Positions 1 to 8,712 of a DNA stretch of 64,000 nt are shown here, in pieces (positions within the stretch are counted from its first letter, which is position 1; each line of letters begins with the position of its first letter). Location: assembly GCF_001812805.1 (NCBI RefSeq), contig NZ_KV810519.1, positions 100,573-164,572 of the forward strand, given 5' to 3'. The notes below the pieces were generated by a model. It was not told where the DNA came from and made no database searches. It saw only the letters and a list, made by a program, of their open reading frames with translations. The position numbers and the translations under genes were made by a program. This DNA is from Corynebacterium sp. HMSC078H07. GTDB lineage: Bacteria > Actinomycetota > Actinomycetes > Mycobacteriales > Mycobacteriaceae.

Positions 1-2
1 CC

Positions 3-1367
3 GACGGCGCCCCTGAGCTCAAGCCGGAGCTGCTCGAGCTCGGCATCCCGGTCTTTGGTATCTGCTACGGCTTCCAGTCCATGACTCGCGTCCTCGGCGG
101 CACCGTGGCCGCCACTGGTGCTCGCGAGTATGGCCGCACGGACATGACCGTGTCCGGCGGCGTGCTGCATAAGGGCCTGGAGGACACCCACAAGGTATGG
201 ATGTCCCACGGCGATTCGGTCTCTGAAGCCCCGGAGGGCTTCGAGGTGACTGCCTCTTCCGATGGTGCGCCCGTGGCTGCTATGGAGTGCTTGTCCAAGA
301 AGATGGCTGGTGTGCAGTACCACCCAGAGGTCCTGCACTCGCCGCACGGCCAGGAGGTGCTCACGCGCTTCCTTACTGAGGTGGCTGGTCTGGAGCAGAA
401 CTGGACTGCTGAGAACATTGCGGAGCGCCTCATTGAGGATGTGCGCGAGCAGATTGGTGAGGACGGCCATGCCATTTGCGCCCTGTCTGGTGGCGTGGAC
501 TCCGCCGTGGCCGCGGCCTTGGTGCAGCGCGCTATTGGTGACCGTTTGACCTGTGTCTTCGTCGACCACGGCCTGCTGCGCGCGGGCGAGCGTGAGCAGG
601 TGGAGAAGGACTTCGTGGCGTCGACTGGCGCGAAGCTCATTACCGCTGATGAGCGCGAGGCTTTCCTTTCCAAGCTGGCTGGTGTGACTGAGCCGGAGGC
701 TAAGCGTAAGGCCATCGGTGCGGAGTTCATCCGCTCCTTTGAGCGCGTCGTCGACCAAGCCCTGGACGGCCAGGATGCCGCGTTCCTGGTGCAGGGCACG
801 CTTTACCCGGACGTGGTGGAGTCCGGCGGCGGTGATGGTACCGCGAACATTAAGTCCCACCACAACGTGGGCGGCCTGCCTGACGACGTCGAGTTCGAGC
901 TCGTCGAGCCGCTGCGCCTGCTCTTCAAGGACGAGGTCCGTGCGGTTGGCCGCGAACTGGGCCTGCCGGAAGAAATCGTGGCACGCCAGCCGTTCCCGGG
1001 CCCGGGCCTGGGCATCCGCATTATTGGTGAGGTCACCGAGGAGCGCCTGGAGACCCTGCGCCAGGCAGACCTCATCGCGCGTACTGAGCTGACCAACGCT
1101 GGCCTGGATGGCGAGATTTGGCAGTGCCCGGTGGTGCTGCTTGCCGACGTCCGCTCGGTCGGCGTCCAAGGCGATGGCCGCACCTACGGACACCCGATCG
1201 TCCTGCGCCCGGTATCCTCCGAAGACGCCATGACTGCGGACTGGACCCGCCTGCCGTACGACGTGTTGGAGAAGATCTCCACCCGCATTACCAACGAGGT
1301 CAAGGATGTTAACCGAGTCGTGCTCGACGTGACGTCGAAGCCGCCGGGAACCATCGAGTGGGAGTAA
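3..1367 (+). CDS. guaA: GMP synthase (glutamine-hydrolysing), 5' end outside window
   Basis: Converts XMP to GMP with glutamine and ATP in the cytoplasm, the last step of guanine nucleotide synthesis. The gene enters the window already open; its start lies upstream. The class I amidotransferase nucleophile is visible as GICYG (Cys codon 63-65) with GVQYHPE further on. The ATP pyrophosphatase PP-loop SGGVDS follows near 486-503, then the dimerisation domain with PFPGPGLG, and the typical C-terminus TIEWE. The visible part covers most of the roughly 520-residue family. A strong hairpin follows the stop codon. Family assignment is secure. Confidence 0.97.
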   Translation, partial: DGAPELKPELLELGIPVFGICYGFQSMTRVLGGTVAATGAREYGRTDMTVSGGVLHKGLEDTHKVWMSHGDSVSEAPEGFEVTASSDGAPVAAMECLSKKMAGVQYHPEVLHSPHGQEVLTRFLTEVAGLEQNWTAENIAERLIEDVREQIGEDGHAICALSGGVDSAVAAALVQRAIGDRLTCVFVDHGLLRAGEREQVEKDFVASTGAKLITADEREAFLSKLAGVTEPEAKRKAIGAEFIRSFERVVDQALDGQDAAFLVQGTLYPDVVESGGGDGTANIKSHHNVGGLPDDVEFELVEPLRLLFKDEVRAVGRELGLPEEIVARQPFPGPGLGIRIIGEVTEERLETLRQADLIARTELTNAGLDGEIWQCPVVLLADVRSVGVQGDGRTYGHPIVLRPVSSEDAMTADWTRLPYDVLEKISTRITNEVKDVNRVVLDVTSKPPGTIEWE

Positions 1368-1390
1368 ACGCGTGGGATGAAAATCCTTCG

Positions 1391-1440
1391 CACAGTAGCG
1401 CGGCCGTGCCCTAATGACTCAAGGGCGCGGCCGCGCTGTG
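1391..1440. terminator. GC-rich hairpin between convergent guaA and lipoprotein gene
   Basis: Arms 1391-1411 and 1423-1440 pair almost completely (one 2-nt bulge, one G-U pair) around an 11-nt loop. No T-tract follows. It lies between two convergent genes and could stop transcription from either side. Confidence 0.6.
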
Positions 1441-1470
1441 CATTGTGCCCTGCGGTTGTTGCTGGGCGGT

Positions 1471-2160
1471 TTAGGGAATGATGGTGGGCGGGCCGCTGAT
1501 CATGTCGTTGTAGAGCGCAATGTCACCGCTAATCGGCACGAGCTGGTCGCCTTGGATCTGGAGCTGAACGGTAGCGCGCTCCGTGATGCCTTCTGCCGTG
1601 GTGCCGCCGCGGCGGCCGAAGGTGGCTTGGAGGGTGTCGTCGCTTAGCACCTGCACATTTTCGATGCTGGCTGCCGTTACGCCGGTGTTGGCCAATGGGG
1701 TCGAACCCGACCAGACGATGAGGCCTTGGGCAATCGACGAACCGAGCCCTCCTGGCCCGTTGAGGTTGCCGTAGGTACCGCTCAGCACGGAGTAGCTGAT
1801 AGGTGCGCAGGGGTTGTAGCCGCCATCGGTCACGGTGAAATAGAGTCGGGGCACGACGTCGCTGCGCAAAGCGGTGGCTCCCTCAGCGCCGAGGCCATAG
1901 CGCGTGTGGAAGTAAGCGTTTTCGGTGGCGCAGGTGTCTGTCGTGCCGGCATGTGCTTCGCCGGGGTTGAAGGCAACGGCGGCGGCACCCGTTGACGTAC
2001 GGGGCACAGAGTCGTCGCCAATGGAGGCTTCGGCAGCGAGTGGTGCGTTAGCGGCAGCATTCGGCGTGCTGTGGTCAGTGGTCGTGGTTTCGGTGGCAGG
2101 GGAGCAGGCGGCGAGTGCCGCGCAGCCGAGGATGTAGGGAAGAATCAGGGAATATTTCAT
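1471..2160 (-). CDS. LppP/LprE-family lipoprotein
   Basis: Secreted lipoprotein of 229 residues. The N-terminus has a short basic start, a hydrophobic stretch and a lipobox (LAAC, Cys at about residue 19), followed by a Thr/Ala-rich linker. The conserved core runs from about residue 75 to the end. Its PRLYFTVTDGGYNPCAP and QGLIVW segments resemble the mycobacterial LppP/LprE family, of unknown function. Two further cysteines in the core may form a disulfide. It is convergent with guaA. The family call rests on recalled motif similarity. Confidence 0.75.
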   Translation of the reverse strand: MKYSLILPYILGCAALAACSPATETTTTDHSTPNAAANAPLAAEASIGDDSVPRTSTGAAAVAFNPGEAHAGTTDTCATENAYFHTRYGLGAEGATALRSDVVPRLYFTVTDGGYNPCAPISYSVLSGTYGNLNGPGGLGSSIAQGLIVWSGSTPLANTGVTAASIENVQVLSDDTLQATFGRRGGTTAEGITERATVQLQIQGDQLVPISGDIALYNDMISGPPTIIP

Positions 2161-2250
2161 GACCCGAACGCTAGCAACAGGCCGCTTTCAGGAGGAAGGG
2201 GATGATTCCCCAGCGCCCCCAAAACGCACTGCTTCTAGCTCGGTGAAGGT

Positions 2251-2279
2251 GAAAAAATAGCCCCCTGAACGGGGCTTTT
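2251..2279 (-). terminator. Intrinsic terminator downstream of the HNH gene
   Basis: Read on the minus strand: GCCCC-GTTCAG-GGGGC followed by TATTTTTT. A compact stem with a T-tract, about 110 bp after the stop codon of the HNH gene. Confidence 0.75.
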
Positions 2280-2387
2280 AGAGTGGGCGCGCACGTGTAG
2301 CCGCGCACCGAGGACTATTCCTCAGTGGGCGGCTGGTCGGAGGCTTGGACGCGCGGTGCGCCGGTGATTCGGCGCGGGGAACGAGGA

Positions 2388-3467
2388 TTAACCCGGCGGC
2401 GGATCGGGCGGGCCAGTGCTAGCCGAACCACCGGGCGGTGAGGACGAGCGCGGCGGGTGCGCGGGGCTGGGAATTGGAACGGGCGGGCCCGCCCACGGCG
2501 GCAGGTAATGCACGCGGCCGTCGATGCGGTCCAAGCGGCCGCGGCCAGTTGGGTGCCGTGGGTCATCGTCGTTGACCGCATTGTGATACGCGCACAGCGG
2601 CACCATGTTGGCCATGTTGGTCGGCCCACCATCTTGGAAGCGGATGAGGTGATGAATCTGCGAATCCTCAGCAGGCGCATTGCAACCAGGCCACGCACAC
2701 GTGGGATGCTCTGCCGACAGCGCAAGACGCTGCTTCGGGCTGGCAAAGCGGCTAGCCATGTAGAGGTTGACGGGGCCGTGGTGGGGATGGATAAGGGTGA
2801 TGAGGCCGACGTCGGCAAGCTTTTCGCGCACAAACTCCGCACCGCTCATCGTGGCACCGTTGGTCAGCTGCAGCTCAATCTCCTCACCATCGCCGTCAAT
2901 GATGCGGTCCATCTCATCGAGGCGCACGATGACGTTGGATTGAAGCTTCTGACCCGAGCCGCCCCCGCCGCGGAACACGGTATGTGCCGCGGTGAGCAAG
3001 TCCTTATCGGTCGTCTTGAGCACGGCCAGCAGCTTCGAGATGTTCAGCGAGCTATCCGTGATGCTCAGCGTGTGATTGCGGCCTTCCCGGCGCGTCACGC
3101 GCACGCCCGGGGCGGGGTCCTTGGGCGGGCGCCACTCCTTGAGCTTCGCCTTCGCCACTATGGCGATCTTCTCCCGCGGGGTAGCGGCCAGCAGCTGGCG
3201 CAGCTCCCAGGCCTTGCGTGCCTTGAGCCGAGAACAGTAACGCTCGATGTCAAGGAGCGTGAACACATCGTGGCGCGTGCGGCGCGCTTTGCGCTGCCGG
3301 GAGCGGAACATGGTGTCGCCGAAGTACACCTCGTGCAGGTTGAGAAGCTTCGCCGCGAAGTCTGGCTGCGCGCCCATCTGAACCAGTTGTGCGCGCGTAA
3401 CACCGGCGCACTGCTCGACCACGTCGAGCCCATGCGCTAGTGCCTGAATGTAACCCCCCAGTTGCAT
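2388..3467 (-). CDS. DUF222 / HNH endonuclease domain protein
   Basis: A 359-residue protein with an N-terminal DUF222-type helical region (about residues 1-220) and an HNH nuclease fold near 255-310. Visible motifs are CAWPGCNAP, IHHLIRFQDGGPT and PLCAYHNAVND, giving the paired metal-binding and catalytic histidines. The C-terminus is proline-rich and probably disordered. The family is abundant in actinobacteria (the mycobacterial 13E12 repeat proteins belong to it). Its role is not settled. A second, clearly paralogous copy lies at 41627-42655. No repeats or integrase accompany it here. Confidence 0.85.
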   Translation of the reverse strand: MQLGGYIQALAHGLDVVEQCAGVTRAQLVQMGAQPDFAAKLLNLHEVYFGDTMFRSRQRKARRTRHDVFTLLDIERYCSRLKARKAWELRQLLAATPREKIAIVAKAKLKEWRPPKDPAPGVRVTRREGRNHTLSITDSSLNISKLLAVLKTTDKDLLTAAHTVFRGGGGSGQKLQSNVIVRLDEMDRIIDGDGEEIELQLTNGATMSGAEFVREKLADVGLITLIHPHHGPVNLYMASRFASPKQRLALSAEHPTCAWPGCNAPAEDSQIHHLIRFQDGGPTNMANMVPLCAYHNAVNDDDPRHPTGRGRLDRIDGRVHYLPPWAGPPVPIPSPAHPPRSSSPPGGSASTGPPDPPPG

Positions 3468-3500
3468 AGGCCACAGCCTAAACCAGGTCGTGCGATCGCG

Positions 3501-4586
3501 CTACTTGAGTGAAGAAATCGCAGTACATAGCTTGTCGACGTCCCCCTCCTCCGTCGACCACGCCGTACAGAAACGCACCACGCGCTTATCCTCATGCTCG
3601 CCGAAGAATTCGCACACGAAGTCTTTCTTGAGCTGGTCTTCCTGCTCGCGGGTAAGAAGCGCAAACTGCTGGTTGGTGGGGGAGTCAAAGAGCATCTCGA
3701 TGCCGACGGCGTGGAAAGCTTTAGCGATGCGCTGGGCCTGGGCGTTGGCGCGGGCGCAGATCTGCTCGTAGAGCGTTGCCGGAGCTGCAGCCTCAGCCTC
3801 AGTGAGCGCATGAGCACATGCACGATCAGATGCAGGAGAAGGCGTGCTGAAGAGGGCGGAGAACTGCGCGCCGAGCAGCCAGCCCTTGGCTAGGAGGCCG
3901 CCGTGTTGTTTCATGGCGTGGCGGAAGCGCGGTGCACCTGTGGGGAAGACGATGGCCTCGCCGAAGAGGGCACCGCATTTGGTGCCGCCGATGGTGAAGA
4001 CGTCGACAAGCGCGGCGAGATCCGGCAGGGTGATGTCCGCGGCAGAAAGGCCGTAGCCGAGGCGGGCGCCGTCGACAAACAGGCGCAACTCGTACTCATT
4101 GCAGACGTTGCGTAAGTCCATGAGCTCCGTGCGGGAGTAGGTGGTGCCGTATTCGGTGGGCTGCGTGATGTAGACCAGCGCGGGTTCGGGCATATGCTCC
4201 TCAATCCCAGAAGCGCGGTACTCCTCCACGCACGCGCGGACCTGTGCGGCGGTGATTTTCCCCAGCTGATTCGGCAGGGTTATGACCTTGTGGCCGGAGT
4301 GTTCGATGGCGCCCGTCTCGTGCGTGGCGATGTGCCCGCTATCGGCCGAGATGACAGCCTCCCAGGGGCGCAGATGGTAGGCGATAATCGTGGCGTTGGC
4401 CTGGGTGCCGCCGACCATGAAGTGCACCTCGGCATCCGGCGCCTGGCAGGCGGCGCGCAGGGTATCGGCCGCCGCGGCGCACAGCTCATCGGCGCCATAG
4501 CCAGAATGCACGCCGTCCGCCTCCGCGATGGCTTCCAGAACGCGGGGGTGGGCTAAACGGTGGTAGTCGTTGCCGAAGTGAATCAT
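3501..4586 (-). CDS. Low-specificity L-threonine aldolase-like PLP enzyme
   Basis: A 361-residue fold-type I PLP enzyme of the beta-eliminating lyase/threonine aldolase family, expected to cleave L-threonine or L-allo-threonine to glycine and acetaldehyde. Motifs include HFGNDYHRLAHP at the N-terminus, GGTQANATI, HETGAIEHSGHK, the DGARLGY block binding the PLP nitrogen, and the lysine of TIGGTKCGA as Schiff base. I chose the ATG at 4586 because upstream codons read as low-complexity sequence without family similarity. It starts 10 bp after the stop of the esrI-like gene, so it may be co-transcribed with it. Substrate is inferred from family. Confidence 0.85.
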   Translation of the reverse strand: MIHFGNDYHRLAHPRVLEAIAEADGVHSGYGADELCAAAADTLRAACQAPDAEVHFMVGGTQANATIIAYHLRPWEAVISADSGHIATHETGAIEHSGHKVITLPNQLGKITAAQVRACVEEYRASGIEEHMPEPALVYITQPTEYGTTYSRTELMDLRNVCNEYELRLFVDGARLGYGLSAADITLPDLAALVDVFTIGGTKCGALFGEAIVFPTGAPRFRHAMKQHGGLLAKGWLLGAQFSALFSTPSPASDRACAHALTEAEAAAPATLYEQICARANAQAQRIAKAFHAVGIEMLFDSPTNQQFALLTREQEDQLKKDFVCEFFGEHEDKRVVRFCTAWSTEEGDVDKLCTAISSLK

Positions 4587-4596
4587 GCGGGCAAGT

Positions 4597-5649
4597 TTAG
4601 CCGGTGACGGTGAGCTCGCCGATGCCCTCGTCGATGTGAATATCCAGCAGCGCATTATCGTCATGGCGGTCCGTACAGTTGCTTTCCCCCAAGCCACCGT
4701 CACACGTGAGTGATACCGGGACGTCCTTCGGGAGGATGACCTCCACGGTGCCGATGCCGATATCGATGGTGACGTCGTGTTTGTCTTTCAGGTCGTGGAG
4801 CTGGCTGAAGTCTACCGTTGAGGTACCGATACCCAGGTCATAGTGCTCTTCGAGCTCGTCCGCACTGGTGGGGGCGATGTGCTGAGAACCGACGTTAAAG
4901 CGGGCACTGAAGCCGGATTCGTCGGCCTCGGAGACGAAGGAGACCCCAAGGAAGGCAATCGTCAGGGCGGCGCCCACGGCACCGAGAGCAATTGCTCCCT
5001 CAGCCCACTGCGCACCGCGCTTCTTTTTCGGCTCTTCCCGCGGGCCCGGCTCCGGCAGATCCCAGGCATCGGGCACGACGCCGAGAGGATCCCACGACGG
5101 CGGAGTCCTACGCCCAGGCGGGAAGGGGAAGCCCTCCGCCGGGCTATAGGCGTTAAGGTCAACCGGCTCTTCGCGCACCGGCTGTTCGGCCGCCAACAGC
5201 CCGCCGGGCGGCAGCGGCTCACGGCTATGCAGGGCGTACCACGCCAGCGCCATCAGCCCAAAGGTCAGCACGGCAGGGGGAAGACCGGTGAGGAATTGTC
5301 CGCTCAAGAATAACGGGCCAGAGCTTAAGGTAAGAAGGACGCCGACAATCAGCATCCAGCCGAGCTCCTGCTCTTCCTTAGCGCCATCTTTGCCCAAGGC
5401 CGCATCGAGCGGGCAGTAAGGCGAGCCATAGCGCGGCATCAGCGCCCACGCGGTGAGGTAGGCGGCGATGCCACCGCCGAAAGCAAGTGTGGCGACCACA
5501 AAGGCCACGCGCACGATCGTCGGATCAATCTGGTAGCGCACCGCGATGCCTTCGCAGACACCGGCGATGTGGGCGTCGCCGCCTTGCTTTTTGGGAATAC
5601 GGACAGGTCGGGTCGACCACATCTGGTTGAGTGTATTGTTCTTCGTCAT
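4597..5649 (-). CDS. esrI: PspC-domain membrane protein with LiaF-like C-terminus (EsrI-like)
   Basis: A 350-residue membrane protein. An N-terminal PspC domain (about residues 12-75, ARIAGVCEGIA-like block) is followed by a hydrophobic hairpin, a cytoplasmic proline-rich stretch and another membrane segment near 225-250. The C-terminal domain, rich in GIGT and GIGE turns, resembles the LiaF/DUF2154 beta domain. It is divergent from a PspC-containing histidine kinase. This matches the C. glutamicum EsrISR and Bacillus LiaFSR layout, where this protein restrains the kinase until envelope stress. The start at 5649 (MTKNNTLNQ) is preferred over an upstream in-frame codon. Role inferred from architecture and synteny. 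Confidence 0.75.
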   Translation of the reverse strand: MTKNNTLNQMWSTRPVRIPKKQGGDAHIAGVCEGIAVRYQIDPTIVRVAFVVATLAFGGGIAAYLTAWALMPRYGSPYCPLDAALGKDGAKEEQELGWMLIVGVLLTLSSGPLFLSGQFLTGLPPAVLTFGLMALAWYALHSREPLPPGGLLAAEQPVREEPVDLNAYSPAEGFPFPPGRRTPPSWDPLGVVPDAWDLPEPGPREEPKKKRGAQWAEGAIALGAVGAALTIAFLGVSFVSEADESGFSARFNVGSQHIAPTSADELEEHYDLGIGTSTVDFSQLHDLKDKHDVTIDIGIGTVEVILPKDVPVSLTCDGGLGESNCTDRHDDNALLDIHIDEGIGELTVTG

Positions 5650-5694
5650 GCTTTTATCGTGCCGCGCGGGGCCTTGTGGCGGTATCGGTAATCG

Positions 5695-5726
5695 CCCTGA
5701 TTTTTCCACCTCAGGGTTGTCCCTGA
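5695..5726. promoter_or_regulatory. Candidate response-regulator operator between esrI and esrS
   Basis: A perfect inverted repeat TCAGGG-TTGT-CCCTGA lies at 5711-5726, and an extra CCCTGA half-site at 5695-5700. It sits in the 113-bp divergent region, 36 bp before esrS and 61 bp before esrI. Most likely the binding site of the linked regulator (autoregulation); this is inference. Confidence 0.5.
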
Positions 5727-5762
5727 TGTGCGTGCGGGGGTCACCGTGCGACTATTACTACT

Positions 5763-6908
5763 ATGACTTCGCCCTATGTGCCTGCAGAGAACGCGGCACC
5801 GTATCCGTTGATGTCGCGCCCCCAGTCTGGTCGCGTGGTGGCCGGCGTGGCTGCGGGGCTCGCGCAGCATCTGCAGATTCCGGTGCTCTACGTCCGCATT
5901 GCGCTTACCGTGCTGACGGTGATGGGCGGGGTGGGAGCGATGGTGTACGCCGGGCTGTGGATGTCCACGCCTGCGCTTGACGACGGCCCCTCCTCCCGCA
6001 GCCCCTTCTCCCTCCTGCTGGTGTTCTTAGCGCTGGTGGGAGGGGTAATTGGGGTGTTGGGGGTATCGGGGGCGTCGCCAAGCGCGTTGGTGCCGTTGGC
6101 TGCTGTGGGTGTCGGTGCGGTCCTGGCGTGGCTAGCCTACGACCGCGGCTTGAATACGCCGGTGGGCATGGTGAGCGTCGTGGCTGGTGCCGCGTTGGTC
6201 ATCGTGGGCGTTGTGGTGGCGGCGGTGACGTGGGAGAGCGGATCCGGTTCGGCGATTGTGGCTACGGCGCTGACGCTGGTGGGTTTTGGTGCGCTGGTGG
6301 TGCCGCTGGTGCTCAAGCTGTGGCGTTCCCTGTCGCAGGAGCAGGCGGCGAAGGCGGTGTCGGAGGAACGCACGGAGATTGCCGCCCGCCTGCACGATTC
6401 GGTGCTGCAGACGCTGGCGCTCATCCAGAAGCGCGCGGAGGACCCGCGCGAGGTGACGCGCTTGGCGCGTGCCCAAGAACGTGAGCTGCGGGCCTGGCTT
6501 TTCGACGCCCCCTCGTCGGCCCCCACCACCTGTTTCGGCGCTCTCGATGCGGCATGTGGGGAGGTGGAGGACCTTTTCGACCTGCGGGTCTCCCCGGTGA
6601 CGGTGGGCGAGGACGCGGAACTGACGGAGTCCGCCAAGCTTGCTATCCAGGCAGCGCGCGAGGCCATGGTGAATGCTGGCAAACATGCGGGCGTGGACAT
6701 GGTGGATGTGTATGCGGAGCTGTTGGCCGGCGAGTTGAGCATTTTTGTCCGTGACCGTGGAGTGGGTTTCGAGGTGGAGGACATTCCCGCTGATAGGCAC
6801 GGCATTCGTGAGAGTATTCGCGCGCGCGTAGAAGGTGCTGGTGGGCGTGTGAGAATTACCTCGACCCCGGGGGAAGGCACGGAAGTGGAGCTCACGGTAG
6901 CGTTGTGA
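5763..6908 (+). CDS. esrS: Sensor histidine kinase with N-terminal PspC domain (EsrS-like)
   Basis: A 381-residue NarL-group kinase. PspC domain at about residues 15-70, then four to five membrane helices to about 190. Next comes a HisKA_3 dimerisation helix, with the phospho-acceptor His211 in ARLHDSVLQTL. The HATPase domain has an N-box (AREAMVNAGKHAG) and a G-box (DRGVGFEVEDI, then GIRESIRARVEGAGG). The few-residue extracytoplasmic loops suggest membrane sensing rather than ligand binding. Its stop overlaps the start of the response regulator by 4 bp (GTGA). Together with the divergent EsrI-like protein it forms a three-component cell-envelope stress system. Confidence 0.85.
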   Translation: MTSPYVPAENAAPYPLMSRPQSGRVVAGVAAGLAQHLQIPVLYVRIALTVLTVMGGVGAMVYAGLWMSTPALDDGPSSRSPFSLLLVFLALVGGVIGVLGVSGASPSALVPLAAVGVGAVLAWLAYDRGLNTPVGMVSVVAGAALVIVGVVVAAVTWESGSGSAIVATALTLVGFGALVVPLVLKLWRSLSQEQAAKAVSEERTEIAARLHDSVLQTLALIQKRAEDPREVTRLARAQERELRAWLFDAPSSAPTTCFGALDAACGEVEDLFDLRVSPVTVGEDAELTESAKLAIQAAREAMVNAGKHAGVDMVDVYAELLAGELSIFVRDRGVGFEVEDIPADRHGIRESIRARVEGAGGRVRITSTPGEGTEVELTVAL

Positions 6909-7564
6909 ACATGGTGAAGGTCTTTCTGGTTGATGATCACTCCGTCTTCCGCGCTGGCGTGCGCACTGAGTTGGCGGTGTCGGAGGAGATCGAGATCGTC
7001 GGGGACGCGGGGACTGTGTCGGAGGCGCTGGAGGGCATTGCGCGTACCTCACCGGACGTGGTGCTTCTCGACGTTCACATGCCCGACGGCGGCGGCCTCG
7101 CCGTGATGAACGCGACGGCGCACCAGCCATCGCGGCCGGTGTTTCTGGCGCTGAGCGTGTCGGATGCGGCAGAAGATGTCATTGCGCTAATTCGGGCGGG
7201 TGCGCGCGGCTATGTCACCAAGAATATTTCCGGCCCCGACCTCGCCCAAGCGATAGCGCAGGTCAACAGTGGGGATGCGTATTTCTCGCCGCGCCTAGCA
7301 GGTTTTGTCCTCGATGCTTTTGCCTCCGGCGCGCCCGCCCCGGAGCCGGAGGAGGGCCAAGATCCAGTTGTGGATGCGCTCACAAGGCGTGAGCTGGAGG
7401 TCTTAAGGCTGCTTGCGCGCGGCTATACGTACCGCGAGATTGGCAAGCAGTTGTTTATTTCGGTTAAGACCGTGGAGACGCATGCCTCCAACATTTTGCG
7501 CAAGACCCAGCAGTCCAACCGCCACCAGCTCACCCGCTGGGCTACCTCGCGCGATTTGGCTTAA
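6905..7564 (+). CDS. esrR: NarL/LuxR-type response regulator (EsrR-like)
   Basis: A 219-residue regulator with a receiver domain (residues 1-120). The phospho-acceptor Asp lies in VVLLDVHMPDGG and the switch Lys in GYVTKN. The C-terminal LuxR helix-turn-helix is LTRRELEVLRLLARG to the end. The GTG at 6905 overlaps the kinase stop; an ATG at 6911 is the alternative. Partner of the upstream kinase and probable binder of the palindrome at 5711-5726. Confidence 0.85.
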   Translation: MNMVKVFLVDDHSVFRAGVRTELAVSEEIEIVGDAGTVSEALEGIARTSPDVVLLDVHMPDGGGLAVMNATAHQPSRPVFLALSVSDAAEDVIALIRAGARGYVTKNISGPDLAQAIAQVNSGDAYFSPRLAGFVLDAFASGAPAPEPEEGQDPVVDALTRRELEVLRLLARGYTYREIGKQLFISVKTVETHASNILRKTQQSNRHQLTRWATSRDLA

Positions 7565-7570
7565 GTCGCG

Positions 7571-7972
7571 CTAGGCGTAGGCGAGTTTGCGGGAGCCGTC
7601 CACATGTGGGAACAGCAGGAACGCGGCCACGAAGACTAGTGCCCACACCAGGGCGCTGCCCCAGGCCGGAAGGGCGATAAGCGGGGCAATCATGATGGCG
7701 AGCCACAGCACCATGAGCGGTAGCAGCTGTGCCACGGAGGGCAGCAGGGAGACGTTGTGATCCTCGGCGAACTCGCGCATACGCTGGCGGTAGGGGTGCA
7801 AGAATACCAGCGTGCAGGCCGCAAGGATAAAAACCAGACTGAGCCCGAGCGCTAGGCCGAAGTGGATACGGCTCGTGCCCACCGCCACGGCGGCACCGGC
7901 CAGCAGCGAGGCGCCGAGGCGTACCCACAGCGGAGTGGGGATGGGGGTGGTGTGCGCGTGGAGGGGGTTCAT
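7571..7972 (-). CDS. Small integral membrane protein
   Basis: A 133-residue protein with about four predicted membrane helices (around residues 17-34, 40-58, 82-98 and 101-118) and no recognisable domain. The loop between helices 2 and 3 carries YRQRMREFAED, a basic/acidic segment probably in the cytoplasm. It is convergent with esrR, 6 bp apart, and divergent from imuA'. Function unknown. Confidence 0.65.
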   Translation of the reverse strand: MNPLHAHTTPIPTPLWVRLGASLLAGAAVAVGTSRIHFGLALGLSLVFILAACTLVFLHPYRQRMREFAEDHNVSLLPSVAQLLPLMVLWLAIMIAPLIALPAWGSALVWALVFVAAFLLFPHVDGSRKLAYA

Positions 7973-8031
7973 GGCGCCTAACGCTACCAGTGCAATTGCG
8001 CGTGTCCGGCGAGAGGTTCATAATAGGAGCT

Positions 8032-8712
8032 ATGAATCAAACAGGTGTTCGTGTCGCGGGTGGCTCACGGGCCGACCAGATCGCGGCTTTACGCGCCCAG
8101 ATTCAGCGTCTGGAAACACCAGACGTGGCGGCAGATATCCAGCCAGATGTGGACATCCTCACCGTGCCTGAATTGCTATCTGAGCTGCTTCCGGGCGGTG
8201 GTTTGCCCCGAAAGCAGGCCACCGTGTGTGCGGAGTGTGCGGCTTTGGTGGTGGAACTCGTGAGCCATGTTAGCGCGGCGGGCGGACACGTGGGCATCGT
8301 AGGTTGGCCAGACCTCTCGCTCGCACAGGTGGCCGAGGAAGGAGATGTCTCCCGGGTCATCGTTGTGCCCGATCCGGGAGCCGAGCCGTGGGCAGTCACC
8401 GGAGTGCTGTGTGAGGGGCTGGATCTTGTCGTGCACAAAGGCTTAGGTGAGCTCAGTCCCACGCGGGCGCGGCCAGTTCTGGCCAAGGTGCGCGGCGGAC
8501 AAGCGGCACTGCTGACCGTCGGCGCGCGGCTACCGGGTACGGTCACGGAGATTGGCGCAGACGTCGTGGCGGTGCGCGGCGTAGGCCGTGGCAGCGGGCG
8601 TATCAGGGGAGTGGACATTGAGGTGCGGGTGGCGTCGAAAAGCGCACGCCCACGCCGAGGAGTGCTCACCTGCGGCGAGAGGGCTGAGCGCCCACGCCTG
8701 GAGGTGGTATGA
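8032..8712 (+). CDS. imuA': ImuA'-like RecA-fold mutasome protein
   Basis: A 226-residue protein with a degenerate RecA-like core. VPELLSELLPGGGLPRKQ holds the position of a Walker A loop but lacks GxxxxGK, as expected for this family. In mycobacteria ImuA' bridges the error-prone DnaE2/ImuB machinery to RecA after DNA damage. The ATG at 8032 is chosen over an upstream in-frame codon because AGGAG lies 5 nt before it. It overlaps imuB by 4 bp (ATGA). I saw no convincing LexA box in the 59-bp upstream gap. Identification depends mainly on position beside imuB. Confidence 0.8.
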   Translation: MNQTGVRVAGGSRADQIAALRAQIQRLETPDVAADIQPDVDILTVPELLSELLPGGGLPRKQATVCAECAALVVELVSHVSAAGGHVGIVGWPDLSLAQVAEEGDVSRVIVVPDPGAEPWAVTGVLCEGLDLVVHKGLGELSPTRARPVLAKVRGGQAALLTVGARLPGTVTEIGADVVAVRGVGRGSGRIRGVDIEVRVASKSARPRRGVLTCGERAERPRLEVV

